64,000 nucleotides of DNA from Mortierella sp. BCC40632 (GCA_011634665.1 WAEK01000012.1:124001-188000); one strand, 5' to 3'; counted from the stretch's first letter, positions 1 to 15,796 are shown. Made by a program: numbers and translations. The notes: generated by a model not told the origin, from the sequence alone.

Positions 1-574
1 CAACTATACACATGGGCATGGAAGGAGGGACGAACATTCATTCAAATAGGGTTTTCTTTTCTCTCTCAAAGCGGGCAACCTACCATTGCTGTTTGACCGC
101 TGTCCGTGCGACGTTCCCAGGGGAGACGCAGTAGTCGCAGCTTTCTGGTTCAACTGTCGATGACGCCGAGTATTGTTGGCCTAGGCAGTCAGTCATTCGA
201 AGGAACGGAGAGAGGAAAGAAAAGAGGCGCAGGCAGCAAGAGAAAAGAGAGGGGGTTCGTCAACATTTTGTCGCTCAGCTCAGAGATTGGCGTAATATCA
301 CTCAGCCCAGACCAAGGAAAAAAATACAATAGTATCTCTTTCCATTGGGTAGTAGCGGTAGTAGTAGTGGTAGTAGTGGTGGAGGGCAATTACTCACATG
401 CATGACAGATTGCTAAATTGTGTTGTAAGGCAACTGCGATGAATGCTGTTTCTGCTGTTCAATTCGTTAATAGAAATTGAAGACCTGACTACGCCTCGGT
501 AGTGAACCCTTATCCTTTTGCAGGCGTTTCAGGCCGGAGAGGCGGGAGAGCGAGGATAGGAAAAAATATGAGAG

Positions 575-621
<47 letters not shown>

Positions 622-1250
622 TCTCCTCAAGGCGAGAAGAGTCGACTGAGATTGAGGGAGAAAACAAAAAGAAAAAAGAAAAAGGGAACGCGGTGCACTG
701 CAAAAGGAGAATCAGACAAGATTGGATCGGTAGGTAAACAGTGACATGGCACGGGAATTCTGGATGGAGATCGATCGGGTTGGATAGACACGGTGTGCAC
801 TAGCGACGGTCATGGGACAAAGTCAAGGAATAGAAAGAGAGAAAGAGAGGGAGAGAGAAAGAGAGCGATGTTTTTGTATGTTGGTGGTATTGAAGAGGCG
901 TAGGAGGAAAAAAAAAAAAAGAAAAAAAAAAAAAAAGAAAAAAGTCGAGGAGGCGCGGTGATGGCAGCGAGACTGGATTGAGAGCAGCAGCAGGGTAGTG
1001 GCAAGAACCAGAAGGCGATGGCGATGCAGAGGCTGAAGAGGAGGAGGAGGAGGAGGAGGAGGAGGGACGATCGCTAGACTTAGGAGAGCGACCGTACTCG
1101 GATGGATGCAACGCGCAGGATGGGTGTTGGGTGAGTGAGAGAAGAAGAGAAAGAGGTGATGGTAAAATGTGACGCAGTAACATTGGACATCCTGACTTTC
1201 TGGCTTTTTCTTTTTTCCATTTCATCCCGTGCACACACCCCAGGGGTCTT

Positions 1251-1281
<31 letters not shown>

Positions 1282-1513
1282 CCCTTCCTACTCCTTCATT
1301 CTTACTTTCTTTCCTTCTGCCCTGTCCTGTCAACTCTACCAGTCTCTCCAGAGGACATCGCCCTTGGACACTGCCGCACTTCACCATTACAAAGAAAGAA
1401 AGAAAAAACCGCCGAATCCTGTCCCATCCCATCCATCTCATCCTACCCCATCCCATCCCACTCGCCTTCTCTGGCACCTTCCTCTCCGATCCGTAAAACT
1501 GGCGACAAGACAG
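1..1513. other. Non-coding lead-in, microsatellite and homopolymer rich
   Basis: No convincing gene is seen. The stretch holds a 42-nt A run (575-616), interrupted A runs around 909-942, a GGA triplet run around 1037-1064 and a T run around 1252-1281. Open frames here translate mostly to homopolymers. The right part must contain the 5' end of UPF2: two candidate start exons are discussed under that gene and under findings. Confidence 0.6.
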
Positions 1514-1995
1514 GAAATCCGTCAGGCCAACTTGAGGGCGTGGCAGGAACGACCTGGTACGGCTCTTTGTACCTTTTTTTCTTCTTTTCTTTCAATGACC
1601 TCTCAATCTCTGCGCTCTCGTTCCCTCCAGAGTCGATCAGAAGGAAAAAAAAAAAAAACCCTAGTGGTCTCTGTTCTCAGTCGAATGACAGGAGAATGTC
1701 GATCGAATACTCAGTTGATCACTGATAAAACCTCAACAACATCAACCTCTATCTGTTACCTGTTGCCGGTCCTGTAGATCCCTCAGCCCTCAAGAACCTC
1801 GACTCCAACATCAAAAAGAACACAGCATTTATCAAAAAGTGTAAAACCGGATTAACTGCTGATGTCGCACCCCAGCTCTTGAATGACATCAAGAAACTCA
1901 GTCTCGAAAAATACATCTCCGAGATCGTCGCTGCTATCCTCGAAGGTCTTCTCCGTTGCAAGCTCAGTGCTGATGTTGCTGCAGCGATAGAGGTA

Positions 1996-2029
<34 letters not shown>

Positions 2030-5000
2030 GCGTCTTTGCAGGATCAGCATAAAATCCAGCCTGTATGCTTCTCCTCTCCAGACTCACTCAGAAATATCAC
2101 TCGACGACTCGACTCTTCTACTCCCCGAACTCTAGGTTATTTCGGCGTTACATCAGCGGTTTCCAGACACATTTACATTGTTGTTTACCTACCACCTCGC
2201 CAAAGCACTCGCACCTTCTCCAGTCTTAACGCCGCAGCAGCTTGTCCAGGCAGGAACAACCCCAGAGCAACGCGAAAAAGAAGAGCAGACCAGGATATCA
2301 CGCCAGCGCGTCCTCTCACGTGTTGCTACTGATTTATGGCTAGTTGGAGTACTTCGAAATATCGAGGATGGAGTAGCTGTCTTGGCTGCAGATGGCACAG
2401 CAACTGTCTCGGGCAAGAGTGCTCAAGTGACCAAGGATAGTGTTGCAGGACTCTTGGTGAACCCTAACAAAGCCTCAAAAGGAGGTGTTCCCGACAATGG
2501 AAAGGCTTCGCCCAATTTTGCCTATATTTTCATGCATGACCTTGTAAGTATCTGCACCAAAGAGCAACAGGAATAGGAGGTGCTTGTGGTGGTGGCACAC
2601 TTTAGCAGGGACGCGTATGATTCGATAATGGATCAGGAAACACTTTTTCCTTTTCTATTCATAACTCTCATCATCTCAATCGTACCTTTGAATTATTTGA
2701 ACTAGCTTGCTGGAGACAAGGAACACGTCAACCTTCCGATCCTGCTCACAGTGCTGAAAGCACAAGGAAAGGATTTAACAGGAATCCAGCCCCGTAAATC
2801 GAAGCCCGCTGCAGAGGGCAGGGATACGGAAGCAACAAAGTCTGCGGAGGAAACTACAAAGGATTCAGGAACGTCCACTCCATCTGCCGTCCAGGCGATC
2901 GCCGAAGAATTTGTTTCGCCTATGCATCAACAACTCTTTAAGAATTTATTTGCAGAGTATTACAAGAGACTCGAAGTTCATCTTGTTCGCGATCACAAAG
3001 AGTTAAAAAAACAAGAGAGGAAAAATGAGAGCAGTCTTTTCTCTCGCGGAGAGCTCTCGGACGAACGTCAGGTGCAATTTGAGAAACAGTTCAAGGCAAT
3101 GGAAAAGCTCACGAGCTCTGTTCAGTCTATTGCGGATGCACTCGACATGGAGATGCCCGTATTGAAAGACGAAAAAGAGGACCTGATTGGCATCGTGGAA
3201 TCATCGGGCAATGGAGATGAAAAGGGGAGCTTGAGCAGTGTCTTTGAAGACGAAGATAGCGCGGCCTTTTATGAGCAAATTCTGGATCTGAGAACACTTG
3301 TCCCAAAGATCTTTTTGGAGAGCTCAAAGTCAAAGAAGGACAAAAAGGATGAGACTACGACCTCGGACAAGGACAAGGCAGCCAAAAAGAATGAGAAGTC
3401 ACCAGGAGAAGCCGAAAAGCAGGGGGGCCAGCAGGAAGATCTGGACGAGTCTATTGAAGCAATCATGGATGGTATTGAAAATGACATTGATGATGCTGAT
3501 CTGAACGACCCTGCGGGAGCGGAATCTTTCTTGGGAGAGGATACGATCTCCGCGATTCAAGAGACATCGGGTACCACATCCAAGACGACTGCAACACAGC
3601 TAGATGCCTTCCTTGCCAAGCTTCCAACCATGTGCAACAGAGACATGATTGATCAAGCTGCGGTCGAATTCTGCTACCTCAACTCCAAGCTCAGTCGAAG
3701 CCGACTTATCAAGGTAATTCAGGCCTTACTATCGTCAAGCTGAGGCGTGCTGCTCACTCTCTACACTATTGTTTTTATCGTTATCGTTGGATGAGAACTT
3801 CATCTTTAACTCACGCCTCTCTACACTTAGACTCTTGTCCAGGTTCCACGTGATAGACATGATCTCCTTCCATATTACTCCCGACTGATTGCCACCTTTA
3901 AAGAGTTCTACCCAGATATTGTTCAAGAAGTGTTGAATGCTCTCGGACTCGAGTTCCGAGGACTCCTTCGAAAGAAGCACTTGGATCTTTCTGAAACTCG
4001 CGTTAAAAACATCAAGTTCTTGGGCGAACTCACCAAGTTTGGCATTACTCCTTTGCCCGTTATTTTCCATTGTCTCAAGGCACTCTTGGAGGATTTTGTG
4101 GCCCAGAATATTATTGTGGCCTGTGCATTGTTGGAGACATGTGGACGGTATCTGAAGCTGAAGAGTAGTTCGACATCGACTCGACTGGATATGATGCTTG
4201 ATATCTTGAAACGAAAAAAGGCTGCTCTCCATTTGGAGCCTAGGTTCCTGCTTATGATCGACAATGCTTACTATCAGGTTGGTGTGCATCTGTATTGCAT
4301 TTCCTGGATTCTGTGGTCCATCAGGTTACGTTCTTTACTGACATGAACATACTTTTTGTTATTGTTGTTACTGTTGCTTGCACCTAGTGCAACCCACCTG
4401 AGCAGAGTACACGTCAGAAACGAGAGATTCCTCCGATGGAGCAATTTGTCCGCAAGCTTTTGTACTTGGATCTATGCAAGAAGAATGTTGACATGACCCA
4501 TAAGCTCCTTCGCAAGCTGGACTGGAACAATCGAGAGGTAACGGTTTGAAAAAAAAATGCCAAAAGAAAAGAAAAGAAAGATATCCAGTCGGGATCAATA
4601 GCTGGTCTCATCATTTTCTCATACTCTTTTTCTCCTCCTCCATGCACCTGTGCCCACATTCTATTTTCCATTTTTTTTTTATTAGATCTTTAATCTCCTT
4701 GTCCGATTGTTTAGCAAAATCTGGAAGATCAAATTTAGCAACATTCACTTGATGGCTATTCTTGTCAATGGTCTCAATAGGCATCATTCCGACTTTTCGG
4801 TTGCCATTGTCGATTCGGTTGTAGAAGGGATCCGAGTTGGACTGGAACAAAACAATTTCCGACACAACCAAAAGAGGGTTGCATTAGTCAAATTTTTGGG
4901 AGAGCTTTACAATTATCGGATGATTGACTCGCCATTGATCTTTAGTACTTTGGATACCTTGATTTCTGTTGGACATGGTAAGTACTTTTTTCTTTCTTTC

Positions 5001-6573
5001 TTTCTTTCTTTCTTTTATGTTACTTTTGTAATTCGGATATTCACAAAACAAATTCTGCCTGCTTGGAATTGATAATAGAGAATGGTCGAGCTAGCCCAGA
5101 ACGTCCGTCTTCGATTGATGCACCTCACGACTGTTTCAGAATTCGACTAGTGTGCACTCTACTAGACACATGTGGAATGTGCTTTGATCATGGAAGCTCC
5201 AAGATCAAACTGGATTCTTTCCTTGTCCTTTTCCAAATGTACATCCTCTCCAAGGAATCTCTGCCTTTGGAAATCGAGTTTATGGTTGAAGATACCTTTT
5301 CGGAGCTTCGACCCAAATTACGTCGATTCGAGACGTATGATGAGGCCTTGGCAGCTGTTGAAGTCTTGCATGGACCAAGTGCTCCAGCTGGAGGCATCAA
5401 CAATGACGAATCAGATTCTGAAGAGTCTGAAGACGACGATGGAGATGATGATGGTCAGGATGATGAAGACGACGATAGTGATGAAGATGAGGAAGAGGCA
5501 GAAGAAGAAGACGAGGAACCTCACGGAGGACGACGCGGTATTCAGGATGATGAAGACCAAGCTGTTGTGATGACGGCGAAGCAAGCACGACCGATTGAGG
5601 AGGATGATCTTGACTTTGAACGCGAGTACCTCAAGATGATGAGTGAGAGTCTAGAGTCGAGAAAATTTGAGCGCAAACATCTCACGCTTGATGTGGCGAT
5701 TCCTATTCTGAGATCTGCAGGTAAGCGACGTGGCATTTTCTCTATAGGAAGGGCCGACCTCCTTGCCCAATTTTTTTTGTACATGCTTATATTTCTTTTC
5801 TTCATTTGTACTAATATGGCGGATCACATGGTATGGTTGTACCTTGCGGGGCAAATTAGATCGACGCGAAGAAGCAACAGTGAGTGACCCTGATCACGTT
5901 GCATTTACGCTGCTGACTAAGAAGGGCAACAAACAGCAGCTCAAGACGGTTGGACTGCCCAGTGATAGTGCCTTGGTCATCAACACAAGGAATCAACAAG
6001 AGGCTGAGCGCGAGGAACAACAGCAGTTGAAGCAACTTGTTTTGGAGTATGAGGTTCGCGAGGAGGCTAACCAAAGAGCTGGTAAGTGTCAATAGTGTTT
6101 GTCTCATGTCCATGAATACCTTTTTTTTCATTTTGTCCGCAACAACAAGGCGAATAGATTGTGGCAACCGCAAAGGTGTACGGATTCGCGATTGACTTCC
6201 TTTCTTCCATCATCTTTCTATGGAACAATTCTCTTGACTAGTGCTGGAGCAATCACTTAGAAACCAGGGCTTTCGACTCAACTATGCGGATGAAAACCGA
6301 CGACATGGAATGTCTTCCAATCCTGGTTCGTCGGGCAGTGTTCAAGGCGGGGACCGCTCTTTTTCTGCACCGTCGTTGATGACACGCGGAGATAATGGGG
6401 CACAGGGCAGTCGAGGCAATACAAGATGGGCACGCAATCAAAGCGTTGGTGTTGGTGCAGGCTATGGCACAGAAAGCGCATTAACAAATCTTGGTGTGGA
6501 TGGTTACGAACGACGACAGCCTGGAGGCCAGCTCAATCGTGGTGGGCGACATCAAGGAGGCTATGGACGGTAA
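1514..6573 (+). CDS. UPF2: UPF2/NMD2, nonsense-mediated mRNA decay factor (first exon unresolved)
   Basis: UPF2 bridges UPF1 and the UPF3/exon-junction complex in cytoplasmic nonsense-mediated decay. Exons read from sequence: about 1514-1556, 1778-1992, 2136-2543, 2706-3713, 3831-4277, 4388-4537, 4686-4977, 5079-5720, 5860-6081 and 6242-6573 (TAA). Phases agree throughout. Family landmarks, recalled from human and yeast UPF2, are clear: KKNTAFIKKCKTG in the first MIF4G domain, ISALHQRFPDTF, the acidic linker, VPRDRHDLLPYYSRLIATF opening the second MIF4G domain, KFLGELYNYRM and FRIRLVCTLLDTCG in the third. A long Asp/Glu tract (5400-5520) precedes the LDVAIP segment, then a Gly/Arg-rich C-terminus in the UPF1-binding region. 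Length, about 1,250 residues, is normal. The N-terminus (EIRQANLRAWQ) lacks an in-frame ATG, so the start codon must sit in an upstream exon. The only neighbour downstream is a convergent kinase. Confidence 0.95.
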
Positions 6574-9177
6574 GCAGAGAGTACAGCTGTGGTCATGAAG
6601 TAGTAGGCGATTGGAAGGCAAAAAAAAAAACCACATATTTTTGTTTTTCATTGTGTTGTTTTTAATGACCCCCGTTATATTTTTTTTCCGCCTCTTTTTA
6701 GACGTTGATCAAGGACAGGGCCCTCATGTGCCCTCGGTTTTGTTACTATGGAAGCGAGGGTTCGAGTTTCGAACAGGCGGAGTGCCTCTATTGGTTGGCT
6801 CCTCCCCTCCTCTCTCCGCAGTCTTATGTGCCCATGGCGAGAACAAAAATAACAACAAAGAATGGAAGGGGGGGGGGAGGGAGGAGGAGGAGGAGAGAGG
6901 AGAGAGTGGAAAAAAAGGGCTGTGTGCGTGACTTTTCTTGCACACGTGTGCCAACAGGCTGTCTGGAATGCCTCTCTCTTTTTTCTCTCTCACTCTTCCT
7001 ACCGTGGTGTTCTCTTCCACATTCTTGTCATTGCTGACCAAAGCAACAAAAAAAACAAACAAACCATCAACAGTGCAACTCGTCTCTCTTTGCCATATCT
7101 TTCTTTCTTTCTCTCTTTTTCTCTCCTTCCACATCCCTTCCCCTTTATTAGATTCGATAACGCGCAATCTAGCGATCAGGCACACGTATTTTTTTCTGCA
7201 TGATCTCTCTCTCTCTTGCCTCCTTCACTATTCCCTTTCCAACTTGCTGAAAAATACAACAACAGCTCACCATGACATGTTGTTCGTAGGCGAAAGAGAA
7301 AGGGGGAGGGCTAAAGCAATTGAATAAAAAAAAATGGGAATCTCAAGTCTCTCATCGGCATACATATGTTTGATTCGTCCTTGTACGTGAATGGTGTGCT
7401 TTGGCCGCCTTAACACACACACCACTCCTCCCTTTGGGTATCACGGACGAACCCTGTCCGTTGTTGTTCAACAGTCAAGTGCATGAAATGAGACCACTGT
7501 CCAAGCGTGCAGTAAAAAAAAAAAAAAAAATGAGCCGCTGGTGTGGTCCAGTGAGCATAGGTTAGGATTTTTGTTGAGGCAGGCAAAGTCTTTTGACCTG
7601 GGTAACAAAAAAAAAAGGCGAGTGGATGGGCGTAGACAGTCGATGTGCTCGAATGCATATTTTGGATTTTGGGCGTCGAGATAATCTCACTCTTCACAAA
7701 ACACACACACACATTTTTCAATTATTTGTTACCAAGAGTGTAGCACGCGTTTCTTACGCCAAAGACACCTGCTCGTTCGACTTTATGCCTTTCAGCTCGC
7801 TGGCTAAACAATTTAGTCCGCGTTTCCTTCTTTCTTTCTTGTGTCTACAGAAGGACAGTACCACTGTGAGAATGGATCCACAAAGGTCTCGTTTGCGCAT
7901 GCAGCATTGTTGTATGTGCTGTTTGCCCAAAAAATAGTTTTTTTTTTTGGGTTGCATATTTTCCGGCGGAGCACCACATTCGCCCACATCCTTCTCGAGA
8001 CTATGAAAAACTTTCTCTCTTTCTCGCGCTCCCGCCATAAACAGGTACTCGGCCGAGAGGGAGGGGGGGAGACGGTGGGCGGTAAAGCTGCATCGGGCAG
8101 AGGTGGATCTGACTTGAATCTTCTCTCCTCCTCTCTTCTCGCTCACTCACACACTCTCACTCGCCTATTTCACTCCACTCACACTTTCTCTATATCCCTC
8201 TCCTCCCCCCCTCCCCCTATTTCGCCGAAGTAGGGGAGTTGCGCTCTCTAACGGAGTATGAGCCCTTTATGGAACTTGCTCCTTTTTAGGGCTCCGTCCC
8301 GGAGCCATTGTGTGTTTTGTGTGTGTCTGTGTCTGTGTCTGTGTATATTTTTTCTTTCTTTGAACGTTCGTTTCCAAAAAGACGCACGCATGTAAGATGA
8401 GGCAAGAAGTTTTTCCTTGGCGGATGAAAAAGAATTGTTCTCTCTCACTCCCTTCACCTCCCCCTTTCCATTCAACAAAAAAAGAGTACCCCAATGCTCG
8501 GGTTGCATGAGGAAGGGGAAGGGAGGAAGGAAGGAAGGGGAGAGAGAAAAGAAGAAGTGAAAGTGGGCAGATTGAGGGATGGAGGGAGGGAGCAACGAAA
8601 GTGTCCCCACAACACCAGGGCAATTGACTTTTTTTTTTTTACACAATTGATACCCACAACGCAAACACATGCCCCCCTTTTACGCCTTCTCACACACACA
8701 CACTTTTTCGCTTTTTCTTCAGAGTTGTCAGCGTTTGAAAATTAAGATGAGATTGGAAAGTCTGGCTTCTTTTTTTTTTTATTATTGTTACATGCTTTAC
8801 CAAGGGTAGAAGTAAACGAACAGAACAGATGGGTAGGGAAAAAAAAAAAAGTGAATAAAGACGGTTTTTTTGTCTTTTTTTTTTCTTTTTTTGTTAATAC
8901 AATGGGGTTAAAAAAATGTGAGAGAGTGGGTTACAGATATTATCGCAGAAAAAGGACAGAAGAGGACAAACGATGGGGACGGGGAAAGAAAAAAAGATTC
9001 AATAGTACAATGCGCACACCACACACACAACAGAAAAAAAAAAATGGAATATACAAGTGTGATGACAATAGTGAGAGTGATAGCAATAATGAAAAAGTAA
9101 TAGGGATAACAAGGGTGCCGTCCAGACGGAAGAAAAGGGGATAGGTGGGTTTGGGAGAAGAGAAAAAAATCTCTTTT
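6574..9177. other. Convergent intergenic spacer, no gene seen
   Basis: This stretch lies between the stops of UPF2 (+) and the kinase (-). It is dominated by CT-rich, GA-rich and A/T homopolymer runs, for example a G/GA block near 6863-6905, T-rich runs near 8630 and 8770, and GGAAGG repeats near 8515-8545. Open frames are short and change composition every few codons. It probably holds both 3' untranslated regions. Confidence 0.6.
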
Positions 9178-10716
<1,539 letters not shown>

Positions 10717-12895
10717 TCAGGTAAAGAGAGATAGAGAGAGGTATGTGGGTGTGGAAGGGAGAAAAAAAAAAAAGAGAGAAAAAGGAAAAAAAGGTTGAAA
10801 GATATATGCACAGAAGGAAAGGGGAAAAAAAAAAGTGGAAACAGGACACAGACAACAGACTTGGCTTTGACAGGTAATAAAAAAGAAAGAAAAAGAAAGG
10901 CCAGGCTAGAGCCAGACACGGCACGGGTTCTCGAGGAAGGGTGCGGGTATGGCGGGTGAAGAAGAGTGCTCTCGGTCGATATTGAAATCGACTACTCTAC
11001 TGTTCGCAAGAGAAAAAGAGGACTAGATCGAGGAAAAGGCAATGTTGGTCGCGGTGGCCGACGGGCTGTAGGGGTGCTCCTGGCGGTGGAGACGGCTCTG
11101 GAAGGACGACGGGGAGGTCGAGAGCGAAGGCGAGGGCGGGGAGGTCGAGAGAGATGAGACCAAAGAGGCAAAGATAGAACGTCTACGGGGTGGGCAGGCA
11201 ATTGGGGCACTTGCGGTGGCCGAGGAGGAGACGGCGGCAGAGGGGAAGACCGGGCAGGGGCCGCGGGAAGAAGCCGGAAAGAGATGGAGAGCGCGGCAGG
11301 AGCGGACGAGGTGGACGAGGAGACAGATGGCGAAGAGGTGGATGAGGAAGTTGTTGTTGTTGTTGTTGTTTTTTGGAGCAGATCAGCGGGGGGCAGCAGG
11401 TGGGGAGAGCAGGCATGAAAATAAACCAGCAATGGCGGGGAGCGAGAAAGGCGGGGCGTCCAGATGAGGATTGAGAGACAGTTTAGAGTGAGGACATGGT
11501 GAAGGCAGAATGGATGGGGTAAGAGATGAGAATAGGAATATAAAAAAAGAAAGAGGAAAAAAAGAGGAAAGGAAAAAGAAAGGACGGAACGAGACAAGGA
11601 TAGCGAACAGGACAGAAGATAGTAGCAGAGAGAGAGAAGGAAGAGAGAAGGAAAGAAAGAGAAAGAGAGAGAAAAAGAGAGAGAGAAAGAAAGAAAAAGA
11701 ACGAGATAGACAGAGAGAGAGAGAGAGAGATAAAGAGACGGGGTGTATGGGCGACAGAGAGCAGTGAGAGAAAGAGAAAGAAGAAGAAAAAAAAAAAAGG
11801 ACTCATAGGCGGGTTGCCTCGTCTCTTTTTATGGGCGCCTGCTGTTCGAGTAGCTTCCTTTTTTTCGAGGGCCCCGCCTGTCCACCTCTTTCTCTCTCTC
11901 TCTTTCTCTCTCTCGCACTGCCTTGCATTGTGTGTGTCGTTCGTAGACATATGCAGCGCCCCGCCTGCCCAATACAAACACTCGCAGACACAATACTCCT
12001 TCTGTATGAACGGGCGAGTCGTGCGTGAGCGTATGCGATGACGAAACCTGTGACCAACCCCCCCTTTTTTTTGCTCCTGCCTCACTTGGGGCCGCCTCTC
12101 TCTCCCTCTGTGTGTTTTGTTTGTGTGCGTGTGTGTCCTCTCTCGCTCACTCTCTCTCACTCTCTCTCTTACTCTCTCTCACTGTTCCTCTCACACACAC
12201 TCTCTCTCTTCCCTGCCACGCCTCGGGTCCAAAAGGCCAGCCCTCGCAACGGGTGGGTCGTGTTTCTCGCTGGGCCGCTTTTCCCTTCCACCCCATCACT
12301 GCCCCCAATCGCTGGCTGTCGTGATGCCTCGTCGGATCAGTCGGCTCCACTCACCCGACCTCGGCGCCTTCCGCCGGGTCCACCTGTTACCCGTACGGCT
12401 GCCTGCAATTGACCAAGCCGGTGGACGCATATCCAGACCTGAGGCCGATCCGCCCTCCTCCATTCCTCAGGTCCGCATTGCCTGGGATGTTATGTATGTG
12501 TGTGTGATGTGTGTGTATTGCTTGATGCATGGAAATGTATACACTGGCATGATCCCTGCTGTCTGTCGGCAGACCATGCCTGGGTTAACTTTCCAGTGGA
12601 CAGTCGCAGCAGGGCCAAGTGACTCAGGATAAGGTTTTTCCACCGCTGCTCTCGTTCACCCTGCCTTCCTTGTTTGCCTGCCTCTCTACTTTGCCCTGCT
12701 TAATGGATTGCCCTGTCCTTCTCCCTTTGCTGTTGCTGCTGCTACTGCTGGCTTTCTCTTTCCTCCTCCTCTCCCCACCCCCAGCAGGCTTGTTTTCAGT
12801 CTGTTAACTTGCTTGTCTGGTTGGTAGGTAGACTATCGGTCGAGATTCTGTCTTTCTGTCGGGCCTGGCTGTCGTCTGCCTGACTGTTTGCCGCT

Positions 12896-12935
<40 letters not shown>
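12896..12935. repeat. (CA)n microsatellite
   Basis: About 20 uninterrupted CA dinucleotides lie in the kinase-CBP80 spacer, likely length-polymorphic. Confidence 0.95.
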
Positions 12936-12938
<3 letters not shown>

Positions 12939-13819
12939 TCTCACACCCAAATTCACTCACTAGACCGACCGATATAAAAAAAGCTGACGCTGTGGGTGAC
13001 AGGTGGACCAATCAGACAGCCGCACCGCACCAAGCTGGGAGGAATGGCCGTCGTCGTCTACGCCTGACGCATTACGCGATCCGATCCATTGCTCCCTCCT
13101 CTCCTCTCTTCTCCTGTCCCCCCACTCCCCCACCGTTCCTCGATACCGTAGTACTATCGAACATCATCAGGTCCAGCGTCCACATCGTGGATCTTTCCTG
13201 AGACAGCTCTCCTGCAATCAGGCCCCAGAGCCAAGAATGCTGTCAACAACAACAGCAACAGCCTCGAGCCTCCCTCCTCTCTCTCTCTCTCTACTCTGCC
13301 CTTCCCGCCTTGTCAGCTTCTCACACCTATCTTTCTTTCTCTCTCTCTCTCTTTGCCGAGACCTGGAGAATATGAGACTGACCGAGGTGCTCCACGGGCC
13401 CCACAGTCATCGCTGGGCCGGTCTTGGTTTGCCCCATCGCTCCGTCGTCGCCCCATCGCCCCATGCACCGAGCCATGTATGCAGATGTCATTCACACGGT
13501 GCTCGTCCAGAGCCTGCTCCCTTTGTCTGTCTCCTCGCCTGCAAAGGACATACTTTTCTGACGTCTCATCCCTGCTTCTGTGCTCTCCCCTTCTCAACAG
13601 CACTATGCAAAAAAGACTCTGGGTCAGACCCATTCCACACTTGCTTGCTGGCATGAACTGCACTCCAAGGGCCACTATTGACTTAGGGGGGGAGAGAAGA
13701 AGACGAAGAGAGGAGAGTGTACAACAGGGGAGGAAATGAAGAAGAATGGGTCTATGCTGCCACGTTCTTTTTTCCATTACTCAGTCATCATCTCTAGGCT
13801 GTCATCGCCTTGAGCTCCC

Positions 13820-13859
<40 letters not shown>

Positions 13860-14067
13860 GCCCCTTCCTTTCTTTTCCCTTGCGATCCTGCCTTCCGAGG
13901 CATGAATTGTGTCCATTGTGCATGCTCCTCTGTCTTTCTTTCTCTCTCTCTCTTTTTCTTTCTCTCCTCTTTGTCCTGGTCCATGTTTGTTAAGAACAGG
14001 ACCAGGCACATGCAATGGCGCAAGAGGTCCTTGGAAAGTCCTGGACAAGAGAGAAAGAGCAAGAGCA

Positions 14068-14187
<120 letters not shown>

Positions 14188-15794
14188 CAATGCACTTCTA
14201 CGCCTTTTTTTTTTTTTTTTGTGTGTCTCGCCCGTGTCTTGACAATGTTGCATGCTTAGCAGCATGTAGTGCGCAAGGGTGAGGGGAAGGAGAGGAAGGG
14301 AGAAGGAGAAGGAGGGGTGGGGGTGGGGGGAGGACGAGGAAGATGAGGGTGAAGAGAGTCCCAGTGTCTTTACCCGACACCCTGTAATGCTGAACTATCC
14401 AGAGACCCGCCCGATGGGCACGCATACAAACCTTTCATACCCAAGCGCACAGAGAATACATTCACGCGGGCATTGGGATCCCAAGTGTAGAGAATGCAGC
14501 GGTTGTCATTCCCTACACAGGTTCTCTTCCCCCTTCTTTCTCTCCCTCTCAACCTAAGCCCTGTCCCAGACTTTGTTGCCCAGGATCTTTGACATGCCTT
14601 GCTTGTCAACATGCCTTGCCCTGCACGCACAGAGTGTGTAGTGAGGTGTTATAAGATGCTGTAGGAAAAAAAAGCTCACCGGCCTGAAAGGCAGGAGCAG
14701 GAGCCTAATTTGAACGGGGACAATATCATCTTCACCTGCATGCTTTTGTCCAGACGTGGGAGGATATCTGCTGTTGTTGGTCCCGTCCTAACGATGCTTG
14801 GCCTTGCTGTACCAGCCAGTCCCGGAGTGTTGTATGCCCATTGACCCGGCTGGGTAGGCCTAAACATTCACGTTCGTCAAGGTGCAGTAGACTATGGCTG
14901 CATGTATCTGCATCTTCTTGGCTCGAGTTCTCCCTGTTTTCCTCTTCTCTCTCTTTCTCTCTCTTTCTTTCTCTCTCTTGTCTCTTGTTGGGAACATGGA
15001 CAGTTTGGTCCCAGCTGGTCCTCGACCTTGAAAGGGGAGAAAGAGGAAAGAGAGGAGGGGAAGGGGGGGGGGCACCACGTTCCTCCACATGGTCGCCTCT
15101 CTTTCTTCCCGTTGTCTTGTCCGAGTGCTTTAGAATGCTTCCTCCTGCTCCCACCGGTATACATCGATCGCATCGCATTCCAACTTTCCTTCTGTCCAAG
15201 GTTCTGGGTCCTCCCCCCCTCTTCCCTTTCCTTCCCTTTCTCTCTCTTTCTCTCTCTCTCCAACCTCCCTTCTCTCTCTCTCTCTCTCTCTCTCGTGCCC
15301 TCTGCGTTCCTGAGTCCTGTGCTTGTGCAAGTACCCAAAGACACCACACCACTAAAGTACGTTCATGGGAGCATGACAGAAAAAGAAAAAGAGTCTTGTG
15401 TGTGTGCGCGAGCTGTCTTTTGTTCAATTGTGATACGTTCGGGGGGCTCACGCGCTTTGTTGTCCCCTCACCAGGTCCATGAACGCGAAGGGTGTGGACT
15501 GTCGTCCTTGTCATCCTGGTCGTTCGTTGTTATTGTTGTTGAGGTGATGGTCATCCAATGGTCCCTAGATAGGTTCCTTTTCTTCCTTGTTCATTCCAAT
15601 CCTCTCCTGCTTTCTTATCAATCGCCATGCGTGCACTAACATCGGGCGGTACTGCAGCTGTTCCTGTAGTACGACCTTGCCGTACGTTGGGGCTATTTTT
15701 TTCTTCCCTTTTCCTAGGGCAGTTACAAACCCATGGAGCATCGGGTCTCTTTCAAGCGTTTACTGGATAGCTCTCTCTACTACTGTGGTGTTTT

Positions 15795-15796
<2 letters not shown>

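Noticed and set aside
800..1477. 225-codon minus-strand frame near the left edge
   Set aside because: Composed of Lys, Ser and Phe homopolymers from A, T and GGA runs, and it overlaps the UPF2 5' region.
2036..2332. Alternative reading of UPF2 exon 3 starting near 2042
   Set aside because: Only the exon starting at 2136 gives the conserved ISALHQRFPDTF segment in phase with the rest; the earlier frame hits a stop and has no similarity.
6750..6790. tRNA-like B-box (GGTTCGAG) after UPF2
   Set aside because: The B-box consensus breaks after GGTTCGA and no A-box or cloverleaf can be drawn around it.
6700..7037. Extra 3' exon of UPF2 after an acceptor near 6701
   Set aside because: The previous exon already ends with an in-frame TAA at 6571-6573 overlapping the apparent donor, and the downstream frame becomes Gly/Arg repeat.
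12117..12632. 171-codon plus-strand frame in the spacer
   Set aside because: Begins in CT/GT repeats and shows no domain or plausible splice continuation.
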